This document shows, in pieces, positions 43,062-52,923 of a stretch of 64,000 nt of DNA (within the stretch, counting starts at the first letter, position 1; the number at the start of each line of letters is the position of its first letter). The position numbers were made by a program, and so were the translations under genes. The DNA is from Catalinimonas niigatensis (lineage in GTDB: Bacteria > Bacteroidota > Bacteroidia > Cytophagales > Cyclobacteriaceae). The notes under the pieces are model-generated. The model worked only from the letters and a program-made list of their open reading frames with translations, was not told where the DNA came from and made no database searches. Location: assembly GCF_030506285.1 (NCBI RefSeq), contig NZ_CP119422.1, positions 1,984,001-2,048,000 of the forward strand, given 5' to 3'.

Positions 43062-43598
43062 ATGAAAGCTTTTTTGATCACAGCATTTGCCCTACTGCTT
43101 TTCTGCTTTGAAATAAATGCCCAAAGTAAAACTGTTGCCCGGTTTTTAGAGAAGCATAAACCCAGCACTTCATTTTACTTTTACCCCAGTACGCTGCGTA
43201 TGATCAACCGGGAAAATAACCCTGATTATCAACGGTTGGTCCGCAATATTGAAAAGCTTAGCTTCCTGACTTTTGAGAAGAAGAACGCAAATCTTAGCAG
43301 TTCAGACTTTCAAAATCTTAAGAAACAGTTGGCTTCAGAGAAATTTGAAGAGCTGTTTACTATGAACGATCAGAAGAATCACATTTATGTATACGTCCAG
43401 GGAGATGATCCTGAAGCCTACATTTCGGTGGTGGAAAGTGACAGTTCACTCATGCTCTTTGACATGCAGGGCGCACCTCACCTGCCTTCCCTGATGAAAC
43501 TGATCCAAAGTGATTTCAATTTTGGAAAGGTTGCAGAATTGTCTAGCCAGTTTTTTAAAGATGACGATGAGGTAGAGGTAAAAAATCAACCGAAATGA
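43062..43598 (+). CDS. DUF4252 exported protein, second copy
   Basis: 178 residues from ATG 43062; a longer frame upstream runs through the palindrome and is not expected to be used. A signal peptide (about 1-20, ending EINAQ) is followed by the DUF4252 region (ARFLEKHKPSTSFYFYPSTL, then IEKLSFLTFEKKN, and HIYVYVQGDDPEAYISVVES). It diverged strongly from the first copy, so the duplication is old. Its stop overlaps the start of the next ABC ATPase gene (ATGA), tying the transporter to this operon. Confidence 0.88.
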   Translation: MKAFLITAFALLLFCFEINAQSKTVARFLEKHKPSTSFYFYPSTLRMINRENNPDYQRLVRNIEKLSFLTFEKKNANLSSSDFQNLKKQLASEKFEELFTMNDQKNHIYVYVQGDDPEAYISVVESDSSLMLFDMQGAPHLPSLMKLIQSDFNFGKVAELSSQFFKDDDEVEVKNQPK

Positions 43599-44500
43599 GC
43601 GTGAATACTATATTATCCATACAGGATTTACACAAACGCTACGGCAAAATACATGCAGTCAACGGACTCTCCCTGGAAATAAAGGAAGGTTCTGTTTTCG
43701 GCATTTTAGGCCCTAATGGTAGTGGTAAGTCCACTACTCTTGGAATTCTGTTAGATGTAGTTGCCAAAGATAGTGGCAGCTTCCAGTGGTTTGGGCAGGC
43801 ATCTTCTCCTGAAGTACGTAAGCAGATCGGAGCCATTCTGGAAACGCCTACCTTTTACCCTTACCTATCAGCCGTTCAAAACCTGAAGGTCGTAGCCAAA
43901 ATCAAAGGAGTAGATTACCTAAGAATAGAGCAGGTACTGAAAATCGTGGGACTCCTGGAACGCAAAGATGATCCTTTCAAACATTATTCTTTGGGCATGA
44001 AACAGCGCCTCGCCATCGCTTCTGCCCTGCTCGCCGATCCTAAAGTAATGATCCTGGATGAACCTACCAACGGACTTGATCCACAGGGCATTGCTGAGAT
44101 CCGCCAACTCATCATAGAAATAGCCAGAAGAGGAAAAACGATCATCCTTGCCAGTCACCTGCTGGATGAGGTGCAGAAAGTCTGCTCTCATTTTGCGGTA
44201 CTAAAAAAAGGGAGGAAAATCTTTAGTGGTACTGTGGCGGAAGCGCTTTACGGCTCTGATACGGTGGAAGTAGCGGCTGCTGATATGGAGCAATTACAGA
44301 GAACTGCTTCGGAATTCCCTTACCTCAAGGGAATGGTGCGTGAGAATGGTCATCTGAAATTACAGTTGGATCAATCGCAGCATAGTGGTGATCTCAATCG
44401 TTTTCTGGTGGAGAAAGGGATCGTCCTTTCTCATCTTTCGCAGCAGGCCAAAAGCCTGGAAAAACAATTTTTAGAACTCTTAGCCTCATCCGATGAATAG
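43595..44500 (+). CDS. ABC transporter ATP-binding protein (ABC-2/DrrA-like)
   Basis: 301 residues. Walker A GPNGSGKSTTLG, signature YSLGMKQRLAIASALLADP, Walker B VMILDEPTNGLD and H-loop ILASHLLDEVQ are all intact. The C-terminal extension after residue 215 (KKGRKIFSGTVAEALYG onward) is typical of ABC-2 exporters. The start overlaps the second DUF4252 gene by 4 bp, and the end overlaps the permease gene by 8 bp. It probably energises the permease encoded next; the substrate is unknown. Confidence 0.93.
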   Translation: MSVNTILSIQDLHKRYGKIHAVNGLSLEIKEGSVFGILGPNGSGKSTTLGILLDVVAKDSGSFQWFGQASSPEVRKQIGAILETPTFYPYLSAVQNLKVVAKIKGVDYLRIEQVLKIVGLLERKDDPFKHYSLGMKQRLAIASALLADPKVMILDEPTNGLDPQGIAEIRQLIIEIARRGKTIILASHLLDEVQKVCSHFAVLKKGRKIFSGTVAEALYGSDTVEVAAADMEQLQRTASEFPYLKGMVRENGHLKLQLDQSQHSGDLNRFLVEKGIVLSHLSQQAKSLEKQFLELLASSDE

Positions 44501-45305
44501 ATTACTCACCATAGAATGGCTTAAACTGAAGCACTATCGCCCGTTCTGGATTCTGACCGGCTTGTATTTTCTGGTCCTTGCATTGGTATGTTCCAGTGTC
44601 ATGCTTTATCTGGAATACCTGGAAAGTCGTGGAGCCTCCTTTGAAGGTCTCAGCCCTGCCATGATTCCTTTTTACGATTTTTCCGACATTTGGCACAACC
44701 TCACATACATGGCCACTTTCTTCAAGATCTTCCTGGGCTTCATCGTAGTTATCTCTATCTGTAATGAATGGAGCTTTCGTACCATAAGGCAAAATATTAT
44801 TGATGGTTTAGACAAATGGGAGTTTCTGGCTTCCAAACTGATTGTGATCTTCCTGCTGGCTATGGCCAATGTACTGTTCATTTTTGTATTGGGCATGGTA
44901 CTGGGCACCATCTATTCTCCCGTACAAGGGATAGATGTAATTTTCCAGAATTTTGAGTTTGTTCCTGCTTACTTCCTGGATGTCTTTGCTTTTCTACTTT
45001 TCTCTCTGCTGATTGGTATGCTCATCAAAAAGACCGGCTTTGCCATTGTATTGCTGGCTTTTTATGGCTTATTCATTGAGCCTATCGGCGTCCTGATCCT
45101 GTCCAATACATATGATCAATATACTTTTTATGAATACTTACCGATCCGTGCAATCAATAAGCTGATTACTTTTCCCTATATCAAATATGCTTTCCAGGAA
45201 GTAAAAGACTATCTCATCTGGCATGAAGTTTTACTGGTGCTGGCTTATTGTCTCCTCTTTGTTTTCCTGAGTTTCCGCATTCTCAAAACAAGAGATGTAT
45301 CATAA
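44493..45305 (+). CDS. ABC-2 type permease
   Basis: 270 residues. About six membrane helices: about 17-40, 62-85, 106-130, 150-172, 178-200 and 235-260. It has an ABC-2-like topology with a short cytoplasmic N-terminus (RLLTIEWLKLKHYRPFWILT). It is the partner of the ATPase at 43595-44500, which it overlaps by 8 bp. This pair ends the sigma3/DUF4252 operon, so the transporter is probably under control of that sigma factor, an inference from overlap and strand. Confidence 0.9.
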   Translation: MNRLLTIEWLKLKHYRPFWILTGLYFLVLALVCSSVMLYLEYLESRGASFEGLSPAMIPFYDFSDIWHNLTYMATFFKIFLGFIVVISICNEWSFRTIRQNIIDGLDKWEFLASKLIVIFLLAMANVLFIFVLGMVLGTIYSPVQGIDVIFQNFEFVPAYFLDVFAFLLFSLLIGMLIKKTGFAIVLLAFYGLFIEPIGVLILSNTYDQYTFYEYLPIRAINKLITFPYIKYAFQEVKDYLIWHEVLLVLAYCLLFVFLSFRILKTRDVS

Positions 45306-45312
45306 AAACATA

Positions 45313-45347
45313 TAGTTATGCCAGTTTTTAAATAACTGGCATAACTA
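45313..45347. terminator. Terminator-like stem-loop after the ABC-2 operon
   Basis: Perfect 14-bp stem TAGTTATGCCAGTT / AACTGGCATAACTA (45313-45326 and 45334-45347) with a 7-nt A/T loop. It lies 8 bp after the permease stop and 13 bp beyond the stop of the convergent isomerase gene. T tracts on either side are weak. Confidence 0.65.
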
Positions 45348-45359
45348 AAATTGTACGTC

Positions 45360-46493
45360 CTAAGCTAGCTCTGACATACTCACCTCAGGTATATCCTTCT
45401 GAGCCACCTGCTTTAGGGGCTGATAAGCTTTTCTATCGTACTGATATCCTTGTTTCGTCAAAGGCCACAACATGGGTGACAAAAACATAATGGTTGCCTG
45501 ATAGCCCTGCACAATCGCCCCCATATTTCCGGTGGCTTTGGAAAGCACTGCTTCATTTTCTATTTCAAAAGGACCTTCAAATCCTTTCTCTTTCAGCGTA
45601 TCTACAAATCTCCTCCAGTCCATACTGTCTGATCCGCCAAAACCGGGAAGCATAGCCTCATAATTATGGCGGTCCCACTCATGATCAGGAAGAGGAACAC
45701 CCGCTTTTTGTGCTAAATTTTGATCCACCTGTTGCACCGGATACATGCCTCCCCAGTGTATTTGTTTTTCATTTTTCAAGTTTCGTGTTGCTTTGACATG
45801 TATCCGTTTCACCCGTTCTATATTTGTAGCTTTGATCACTTCTACCGGATCGGTATGTTGCCATACATCGTGGGAAGGATCATAAATTTCGCCGTGAGCT
45901 GGGCTGGGGATCATTTCATACATCAGCTTGCGGGCTGCTAACACTCCGGTGAGGTTATTAAACGTTCCAGTATATGCCGCTGAGCGCCAGCCTTCCATCG
46001 GGCAGTTTTCGTAGATCACGGTTACCCCTAAATCTTCAGCATATTTGATAATGGGCGTAAAGATTTTCTGATATCTTTCCAGATTTTTCTGAAAGCCATT
46101 TTCCAGGTTGCCCAACTCATGATTGTAACCGACGAAAGTCCCTACCGTTACATCATTTTCATCACCGCCCAGCAGATGTGCTATTCTAATCAAACGGAGC
46201 AGGTGATTTTGATTCTTGACCTGCTGCTCAGGATTACCTCCTATACAGTTTTCAAAAGCACCGATAGAAACTTTTAAGCCAACTTTGTTAAATGCATCAG
46301 TTACCTTCCTGGCTGAGTCTAGGGTAAAGCTTTCATAGTCAAGATGCGTAGCGACATGATCCGTACGGGTGCCATCCCGGCGAAAAACACACAGGTCAAT
46401 TCCCTGTGCACCTACTTCTTGTGCTTTCAGTAACACTTCTGAAAAACTTAGGCTATCAAATGCCGAACTCATGATCCAGATGGGATTATTCAT
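45360..46493 (-). CDS. Sugar phosphate isomerase/epimerase family protein
   Basis: 377 residues, no signal peptide. The TIM-barrel AP-endonuclease-2 type fold: GAQGIDLCVFRRD, GLKVSIGAFENC, then VTVIYENCPMEGW with the metal-binding Glu, IYDPSHDVWQ with Asp/His, VKRIHVKATR with His, and GPFEIENEA with the final Glu. The metal site is complete. Relatives isomerise or epimerise sugars, or cleave abasic sites; a sugar or cyclitol is likely. The substrate cannot be stated. Start ATG 46493; it converges with the ABC-2 operon. Confidence 0.87.
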   Translation of the reverse strand: MNNPIWIMSSAFDSLSFSEVLLKAQEVGAQGIDLCVFRRDGTRTDHVATHLDYESFTLDSARKVTDAFNKVGLKVSIGAFENCIGGNPEQQVKNQNHLLRLIRIAHLLGGDENDVTVGTFVGYNHELGNLENGFQKNLERYQKIFTPIIKYAEDLGVTVIYENCPMEGWRSAAYTGTFNNLTGVLAARKLMYEMIPSPAHGEIYDPSHDVWQHTDPVEVIKATNIERVKRIHVKATRNLKNEKQIHWGGMYPVQQVDQNLAQKAGVPLPDHEWDRHNYEAMLPGFGGSDSMDWRRFVDTLKEKGFEGPFEIENEAVLSKATGNMGAIVQGYQATIMFLSPMLWPLTKQGYQYDRKAYQPLKQVAQKDIPEVSMSELA

Positions 46494-46750
46494 ATGTACT
46501 AAATTTTATCATTAATAAAAGAGTAAGTATACTTTGTAACTAATAACATAATAAAACCTGTAAAATAGAATTAAAAAGCTTATAAGAGTATTAGGTTTAA
46601 GCTAAAATTGAAGATATTAGCGCAACAGTATAAGTAAGATTAAATCCAATATTCTATCAGAAAGGAGCTAAATGTTTTATACCTTGTCAATGTTTAGGTA
46701 AGACTGTAGGTAGAGGCATCAATGTATTACTTAAATATCCGCATCTCTTA

Positions 46751-48853
46751 ATGATGAAATCTTTATCTCTTTTCTTTTTTTTTCTGCTTACCAGCAATAT
46801 CATATTGGCTCAACAGCTAGAGAAAATTGATAGTCTTGTTTCAGAGCTTAAACTGTCTTCCGATAAAGAGAAAATAGATCTTTTAAATCAGATTGGTTGG
46901 GAGTATCGCCTTTCTTATCCTGACAGCACACTTTTTTATTGTCAAAAAGCCATAGACCTAAGCTTAGAGTTAGGGCTTCGTCATGGAATAGCCCAGGCTC
47001 ATAACTATATGGGAGTGGCTTCAGTCTATCAGGGCAAGTATTCGGAAGCCTTTATTTATCATAAGCAAGCACAAAATGAAGCCAATGCGGTAAAAGACTT
47101 TGCGCAAGTTGCCCATGCTTACAATAGCTTGGGAAGGTTGTTCTTTTCTCAGGGTGATCAGATTGAATCACATGGATTCTACCACAAAGCATTAGAAATT
47201 TTTGAGAAAATCAATGATCGTCAGGGAGCTGGATATTGCTACAAAAGCCTTGCTCAGCTATATACTTTACGAAACGAGTTTGCCAAGGCCCAGGAAATGC
47301 TCCAAAAAGCATTAAGTATCCGTCAGGAGCTCAAGGATAGCCGCGGAATGATATCGGTATACGAGGAACTTGCTATGATAGCAAAAGAACAATTTGATTA
47401 TCCTCAAGCGCATGATTATCTTCAGAAAGCCAAAGATTTGAGCACAGCATCAGGGGATCAGATCAGTGTAGCTGAGATTGACCTGAGCATGTCTAGTCTT
47501 TATCTGGAACAAGATGACTATCAGAAAGCACTGATTACCAGTCTGGCAGCGCTAACCATTGCTCAAAGCCTGGACAATCAACAGCTACTAACCGATATTA
47601 ATCTTTTGTTAGGCCAAATTTATTTACATAAAGGAAATTTATATACTGCTCGACAGCACCTGGAGAAAGTAATAGAATATGCTGATCAAAGTAAGTTGCT
47701 AAGTCCACTGACTGACGCCCACTATTATCTCGCACAGGTTCACGAACAGTTACAAGCTTATCAGAAGGCTCTTTTCTACCATAAAAAATATATTACTTAC
47801 AAAGACTCTCTGTTCAACGTTGAAAAAGCAAAGAACATGGAACGCCTTGAGACACGTTTGTTATTGAGTCAAAAAGAATATGAGTATAACTTATTGGAAG
47901 CTTCTGCCGCACAACAAGAATTCATTCTGGAACAAGAGCGAAGCAAAAATGTAGCACAAAGTATCGTCATTGTCCTTACCCTTGTTCTTTTGTCAGTGGT
48001 GGTTATATTCTACAACCGAAGTAAAACCCAAAACAGGCTACTCGAAATCCGAAAAGCAAAAATTGAAAAGCAACATCACGAAATTAGCCTTCAAAACGAT
48101 AAGATCAGTGAGCAGTATTTACAAATGGAGCTCCAGAACAAGAAGTTAAAGCTGCTTAACCAGGAAAAAGATACGCTGATGAATATGGTGGCGCATGACC
48201 TTAAATCGCCTCTTAATCGTTTATCAGGACTTTCAGATCTACTCTTACTACCAGATCAGAATCATCATGAACGAGAAAAGTATGCATCTCTGATCAAAGA
48301 AACTTCCCAAGAAGGGGTCAATCTGGTAAAAGATTTACTGGACATAAATGCCTTTACCAATACCTCTGGGATTAACTATGCTGACCTGAACCTTAAGTAT
48401 TTTTTAGAGGAACAGGCCAAAGCTCACCTTTCTGATGCGGAAGCAAAAGAGATTAATTTACATGTCCAGTGTGATGCTTCCATTATTTTTCGCTCAGATG
48501 CTATCTATCTATCCCGTGTTCTTGACAACCTTATTTCTAATGCCATTAAATACTCTTACACCAAAACCAATATTTACATTATAGGAGGCACTATAGGAAA
48601 AGAGCAAGTGATGATAGGCGTGAAAGACCAAGGGCCCGGTTTTAGCCATGAGGATAAAAAGCATCTCTACAAAAAATTTAAAAAGCTTAGTGCTCGTCCT
48701 ACCAGCGGAGAAAGCTCTCATGGCCTTGGACTGGCTATCATCAAAACATTGGTAGATAAGATGAATGGCAGTATTCATCTGGAAAGTGAAGTCGGACAAG
48801 GGAGTGAGTTCATTCTTAGATTTCCAATCAAAGAAGCAGTGAGTATCTCGTAA
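46751..48853 (+). CDS. TPR-containing membrane histidine kinase
   Basis: 700 residues. The signal peptide (about 1-21, ending IILAQ) is followed by a periplasmic series of TPR repeats (about 40-350), one membrane helix (about 405-425), a coiled coil (about 430-470), and a kinase core: H box MNMVAHDLKSPLNRLSG (His near 482), N box LDNLISNAIKYSYTKTN, G1 VKDQGPGF, G2 SHGLGLAIIKTL. This is the Bacteroidota TPR-kinase architecture, which senses envelope signals with the TPR part. No response regulator adjoins. The double ATG at 46751/46754 is the start. It ends exactly where the convergent amidohydrolase gene ends. Confidence 0.93.
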   Translation: MMKSLSLFFFFLLTSNIILAQQLEKIDSLVSELKLSSDKEKIDLLNQIGWEYRLSYPDSTLFYCQKAIDLSLELGLRHGIAQAHNYMGVASVYQGKYSEAFIYHKQAQNEANAVKDFAQVAHAYNSLGRLFFSQGDQIESHGFYHKALEIFEKINDRQGAGYCYKSLAQLYTLRNEFAKAQEMLQKALSIRQELKDSRGMISVYEELAMIAKEQFDYPQAHDYLQKAKDLSTASGDQISVAEIDLSMSSLYLEQDDYQKALITSLAALTIAQSLDNQQLLTDINLLLGQIYLHKGNLYTARQHLEKVIEYADQSKLLSPLTDAHYYLAQVHEQLQAYQKALFYHKKYITYKDSLFNVEKAKNMERLETRLLLSQKEYEYNLLEASAAQQEFILEQERSKNVAQSIVIVLTLVLLSVVVIFYNRSKTQNRLLEIRKAKIEKQHHEISLQNDKISEQYLQMELQNKKLKLLNQEKDTLMNMVAHDLKSPLNRLSGLSDLLLLPDQNHHEREKYASLIKETSQEGVNLVKDLLDINAFTNTSGINYADLNLKYFLEEQAKAHLSDAEAKEINLHVQCDASIIFRSDAIYLSRVLDNLISNAIKYSYTKTNIYIIGGTIGKEQVMIGVKDQGPGFSHEDKKHLYKKFKKLSARPTSGESSHGLGLAIIKTLVDKMNGSIHLESEVGQGSEFILRFPIKEAVSIS

Positions 48854-50503
48854 CTACAATTCTTCTTCAGATTGATATACTATTTTTCCTCCTATAATAG
48901 TCATGAGTAACTTAGCTTCTTTAATTTGACTGGGATTGATTTTGAACAAATCCCTGTCAATCACTACCATATCTGCTAGTTTTCCTATCTCTAAAGTTCC
49001 TTTGATATTTTCTTCAAAAGAAGCAAAGGCTGCGTTGATCGTATAAGCTCTGAGTGCCTCTTCTACACTGATTTTTTGCTCTGGCACCCAGCCTTCCGGA
49101 TTTTGGCCATCCAGTGTACGACGTGTTACTGCCGCATAAATACCTTCCAGCGGTGTAGGTGGGGCTACAAACCAATCACTTCCAAAAGCCAATCGTACTC
49201 CTTCATCCAACAGCGAACGAAAAGCATAGGTAGTTTGAATTCGTTCTGGTCCGATTACCTTTTCAGCCCAACGTCCATCGTCGATGGCATGATAAGGCTG
49301 CATACTGGCGATGACTCCCAAACTATTGTATCTACCAAAATCCTTAGGTACAATATGCTGTGAGTGCTCTATCCTGAACCGCCGATCACGTGCTCCATTT
49401 TCTTGTACCACCTCTGTATAAATATCTAACAACTCACTGATGGCTCTATCACCAATAGCATGAATCATAGGTTGTAAGCCTGCACTATCAGCTTTTTTTA
49501 CCCAGCCGTACATTTCCTCTTTGGTAGTAATAAAAAATCCAGAATCTTCAGGAGCATCTGTAAATGGATCAAAGAATGCTGCGGTATGAGAACCTAAAGA
49601 GCCATCCATAAATCCTTTCAGACTTCCTATTCGTAGCCACTTATCTCCTACGCCTTCTTCGCTTATCTTATCTGCCAACTTTTTCCATTGATGAATCGGC
49701 ATACCCGCATAAATTCGGGTGATAAGTTTACCTTCATCTCTAAAGCGTTCTAGCACATCCATATATCCACTCATATGATGCACTGAGGTAACCCCCTGCG
49801 CAGTCACATACTTCATTGCAGCTTCCAGTGCCTTATCTTTTTGCTGATCGCTGGGTTCAGGTACTGCCTTTTCTATCCAAGACATAGCATTATCTTTAAA
49901 AATACCTGTTAATTCACCCTCCTCATCCCGTACAATTTCGCCACCGGCTGCTTCTTCTATCTCTTTAGTTACGTGGGCAGTTTTCATGGCCGCAGTGTTG
50001 GCAAGAGCCATATGCCCATCCAGTCTGTTAATCCATAGCGGATGATTTTGTGTGACAGAATCAATCCATTCACGATGAGGCAATTCGCCACCCCAGTTTT
50101 CATGATCCCAATCTCCTCCTGTAATCCAGGTACCTGGTTCTAAGGTTTGAGCAAAAGTGGCTATCCTTTGAATAAAATCTTCAGGCGTAACTGCATCTCT
50201 TAGCTGTACGGAAGACAAACGAAAGCCTCCGCTAATGAAATGCACATGGCTATCAATAAACCCGGGAGTCACAAAATTTCCTTCCAAATCTATCACTTGC
50301 GTACTGTCTCCGATGTATCGCCTGATTTTAGCCTGACTGCCAATATCCATGATAGTATCAGCGCTGATGGCGATAGCCCTTGCATTGACCTGCGTAGGAT
50401 TAGCCGTCCAGATATTGCCATTGAGCAAAACCATATCAGCACTTTGCTCAGGAGAAGTGCAGCCAATCAGGGACACAATGACAATAAAGGCTAAACGTTT
50501 CAT
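48854..50503 (-). CDS. YtcJ-like amidohydrolase lipoprotein
   Basis: 549 residues from ATG 50503, giving a short lipoprotein signal with lipobox SLIGC (Cys15); a longer frame upstream is not used. The amidohydrolase barrel with metal motif FIDSHVHFISGG, HMSGYM, MIHAIGDRAISE, IEHSQHIV and FGSDWFVAPP defines the YtcJ class, which hydrolyses N-acyl or amide substrates. N- and C-terminal strands form the small beta-sandwich. The protein is probably anchored in the envelope. The substrate is unknown. It converges with the TPR kinase without a gap. Confidence 0.9.
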   Translation of the reverse strand: MKRLAFIVIVSLIGCTSPEQSADMVLLNGNIWTANPTQVNARAIAISADTIMDIGSQAKIRRYIGDSTQVIDLEGNFVTPGFIDSHVHFISGGFRLSSVQLRDAVTPEDFIQRIATFAQTLEPGTWITGGDWDHENWGGELPHREWIDSVTQNHPLWINRLDGHMALANTAAMKTAHVTKEIEEAAGGEIVRDEEGELTGIFKDNAMSWIEKAVPEPSDQQKDKALEAAMKYVTAQGVTSVHHMSGYMDVLERFRDEGKLITRIYAGMPIHQWKKLADKISEEGVGDKWLRIGSLKGFMDGSLGSHTAAFFDPFTDAPEDSGFFITTKEEMYGWVKKADSAGLQPMIHAIGDRAISELLDIYTEVVQENGARDRRFRIEHSQHIVPKDFGRYNSLGVIASMQPYHAIDDGRWAEKVIGPERIQTTYAFRSLLDEGVRLAFGSDWFVAPPTPLEGIYAAVTRRTLDGQNPEGWVPEQKISVEEALRAYTINAAFASFEENIKGTLEIGKLADMVVIDRDLFKINPSQIKEAKLLMTIIGGKIVYQSEEEL

Positions 50504-50835
50504 ACCATATGTAGGAGAATCTAAATGTACGTTGAGGATAGTTCTTATCAAAAAAACTGACGATAAACGACAAACCACAAAATTTTCCGGGAAGTTACCC
50601 CAACAGGAATGCTGGTTATCGCTTGTGAAGACACTTTTAGAATGGTGGTTAACTTATAAAATACAGGGTATAGAATAACTCAAGGTGAGCTTTAAACTTT
50701 GTGTGGGTATAGACAGCTTTGGTAGATTTAAACATTATTTCCATCTAATTTGTAGAACCAGAAGAATATAGATGAGTTATGAGTGAATTGCTTAAGATAC
50801 CGTAAAATTAAAAGCTTGCATTAACCCACTTTACG
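50504..50835. other. Divergent intergenic region
   Basis: 332 bp between the divergent amidohydrolase and oxidoreductase genes. It must hold both promoters, but no clear TAnnTTTG box or hairpin was found. No gene seen. Confidence 0.5.
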
Positions 50836-51960
50836 ATGAAAGAAAACATGATCAGCCGTCGCTATTTCAATCGCACTTTATCTGCCAGTCTGGGTGCCGT
50901 TACATTTATACCCGAGTTGGCGATGAACCCTTCCGTTTGGAAAGAACAGCAGAAGAAAAAACTAGGTATCGCTTTGGTAGGTCTGGGAAGTTATAGCAGT
51001 GGACAGTTGGCTCCGGCATTACAGGAAACCGGGCATTGCTACCTTTCAGGAATTGTCACCGGCACGCCTGCTAAAGAAAAGGAATGGGCTGATAAGTATA
51101 ACATTCCTGAAAAAAATATTTACAATTATGAAAACTTTGACAGCATAGTTGATAACCCTGATATAGATATTATTTATGTGGTTTTGCCCAACTCCATGCA
51201 TGCTGAATATACTGTCAGGTCAGCACAAGCCGGAAAGCATGTGATCTGTGAGAAACCTATGGCCATCAGTTCAGAGGAATGTCAGGAGATGATCAATGCC
51301 TGCAATCAGGCGAATGTCAAACTTTCCATAGGGTACCGTCTGCATTTTGAACCTCATAATCAGGAAATCATGCGGCTTGGGCAAGAAAAGGTGATGGGTG
51401 ATATCACTTTTATTCAGTGTGGAGCAGGCTACCTGATGGGTGATAACTGGGATCAATGGCGGTTGAAAAAAGAACTGGCGGGTACGGGAGCTTTAGGCAA
51501 TATGGGCGTGTATGCCATACAGGGAGCGCTCTATACTGTAGGCGAAAATCCTCTGTATGTGTATGCTCAGGAGTTTAAAACCAAGCCCGATAAATTCAAA
51601 GAAGTAGATGAAACGGTAACTTTCCAGTTTGAGTTTCCTGGGGGAGTGGTGGCCAATCTGCAAACTTCTCATAATGCACGTACCAACCGACTGTATGCTG
51701 CCTGTGAGGATGGATGGTTTGAGTTAGAACCTTTCTCACCCTATGGTGGGATAAGTGGCAATAGCAGCAAAGGACTTATCACTTATCCACAAGTGAATCA
51801 ACAGGCTTTACAAATGGATGATTTTGCTTTATGTATTTTAAATAACCAAAAGACCCGCGTTCCCGGAGAGATGGGTATGCGTGATGTGCAAATCATAGAA
51901 GCGATTCTGGAATCTATAGAGACTGGTAAGAAAGTGATGCTTAATAACTTAGCATTTTAA
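50836..51960 (+). CDS. Gfo/Idh/MocA oxidoreductase, probably exported by Tat
   Basis: 374 residues. The N-terminus MISRRYFNRTL has a twin-arginine motif, and a short hydrophobic stretch (LSASLGAVTFIPELAM) follows, suggesting Tat export as in glucose-fructose oxidoreductase. The Rossmann motif is IALVGLGSYSSGQLA (about 44-58), with the catalytic CEKPMAIS and GNMGVYAIQGAL. The C-terminal beta-sheet domain is complete. The family oxidises or reduces sugars with NAD(P). The Tat signal without a clear Ala-x-Ala cleavage site is a weak point. The substrate is unknown. Confidence 0.9.
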   Translation: MKENMISRRYFNRTLSASLGAVTFIPELAMNPSVWKEQQKKKLGIALVGLGSYSSGQLAPALQETGHCYLSGIVTGTPAKEKEWADKYNIPEKNIYNYENFDSIVDNPDIDIIYVVLPNSMHAEYTVRSAQAGKHVICEKPMAISSEECQEMINACNQANVKLSIGYRLHFEPHNQEIMRLGQEKVMGDITFIQCGAGYLMGDNWDQWRLKKELAGTGALGNMGVYAIQGALYTVGENPLYVYAQEFKTKPDKFKEVDETVTFQFEFPGGVVANLQTSHNARTNRLYAACEDGWFELEPFSPYGGISGNSSKGLITYPQVNQQALQMDDFALCILNNQKTRVPGEMGMRDVQIIEAILESIETGKKVMLNNLAF

Positions 51961-52449
51961 GCTCACTTTTAGAAATCACAAACATCTTATACGTCTTGAA
52001 ACTTTGCAAAATTAATGTTAAACACTGGATGATGTCGTCATACTTTCACCTACATTTGAGGTAAAATTTAATGAAATTGACTTCTTCTTGTTATTTATTA
52101 AAAATTTTATCATCTTTTTTAATAAATTATTAGTAAGCATAGGTCAATATTTCATTGTAAAGGCGTTAAATCTATCAATATTAAATTTTAAAAATTAGCC
52201 AGCAAATTGAATGTCGTTTTGCTTATCCTATAAATAGCTTCTGTGAATGGTATTAAAATACCAACAAATTTATAAGCCAGATTAGGTTTCAAAATCCGAT
52301 TATTGATAAAAACTCCTATATTCACATAACAATCTCCTTGATAATCAATTAGTTTAGTATGCAGAGTGTTGCATTTTTCAATATATTTTTCTCTAAATTT
52401 GAAGCATCACTTAATCAACAGTAATGTTTGACTAAAATCCGTTTACAAA
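51961..52449. other. AT-rich intergenic region before the histone-like gene
   Basis: 489 bp with no gene, dense in A/T. It holds the candidate promoter of the histone H1-like gene at 52369-52401. The length of the non-coding DNA on both sides of that gene is notable. Confidence 0.55.
52369..52401 (+). promoter_or_regulatory. Candidate Bacteroidota promoter of the histone-like gene
   Basis: TAAATTTG at 52394-52401 exactly fits TAnnTTTG; TTG at 52369-52371 could serve as -33 element, with a spacer of 22 bp, slightly long. The leader before ATG 52450 would be about 40 nt. Confidence 0.5.
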
Positions 52450-52923
52450 ATGGCTAAAACAACGAAGACCACAAAGTCTACTACAGCAAAAGAATCAGCT
52501 CCTAAGAAAGCTGCTCCTGCAAAGGATGCCACTTCTGAAAAGAAAGCCACTCCAGCTAAAAAAGCAGAACCTGTAGCAAGTGCTGCTCCTGAAAAGAAAG
52601 CGGCCCCTGCTAAGAAAGAGGCTACTGCAAAAAAGGCTGCCCCTAAAAAGGCTGCGGCTAAATCTGAGCCTGCGTCAAAGCTTGAAAAAGCCTGTAAAGA
52701 TGCGGTTGCTAAATTCCAGAAAATGGAAGGTGATCAATACAAAGATATTCTTGAAAAACTTGAATGGTGCATCGGAAGCTACAACTACGATAAAAACCCT
52801 GAAGGTTTAGTACAGTACGGTAAACAAGCCTCTGATTTATTGAAAAAAGCTAGGAAAGAAAACCCTAAAAAGGTTTCTCAAAAACTAGTAGAGGATCTTG
52901 ATAAAGCTTTGGCTGGTCTTTAG
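52450..52923 (+). CDS. Histone H1-like DNA-binding protein
   Basis: 157 residues. The first 75 are almost only Ala, Lys, Pro, Thr and Ser in irregular PAKK/APKKA-type repeats like the tail of eukaryotic histone H1 and bacterial Hc1-like proteins. The C-terminal 80 residues (KLEKACKDAVAKFQKMEGDQ, then YKDILEKLEWCIGSYNYD) are a conserved small helical domain found in Bacteroidota histone H1-like proteins. Such proteins bind DNA non-specifically and may help compact the nucleoid. It has a candidate promoter and a terminator 180 bp downstream of the stop, which leaves an unusually long 3' untranslated region. Confidence 0.88.
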   Translation: MAKTTKTTKSTTAKESAPKKAAPAKDATSEKKATPAKKAEPVASAAPEKKAAPAKKEATAKKAAPKKAAAKSEPASKLEKACKDAVAKFQKMEGDQYKDILEKLEWCIGSYNYDKNPEGLVQYGKQASDLLKKARKENPKKVSQKLVEDLDKALAGL

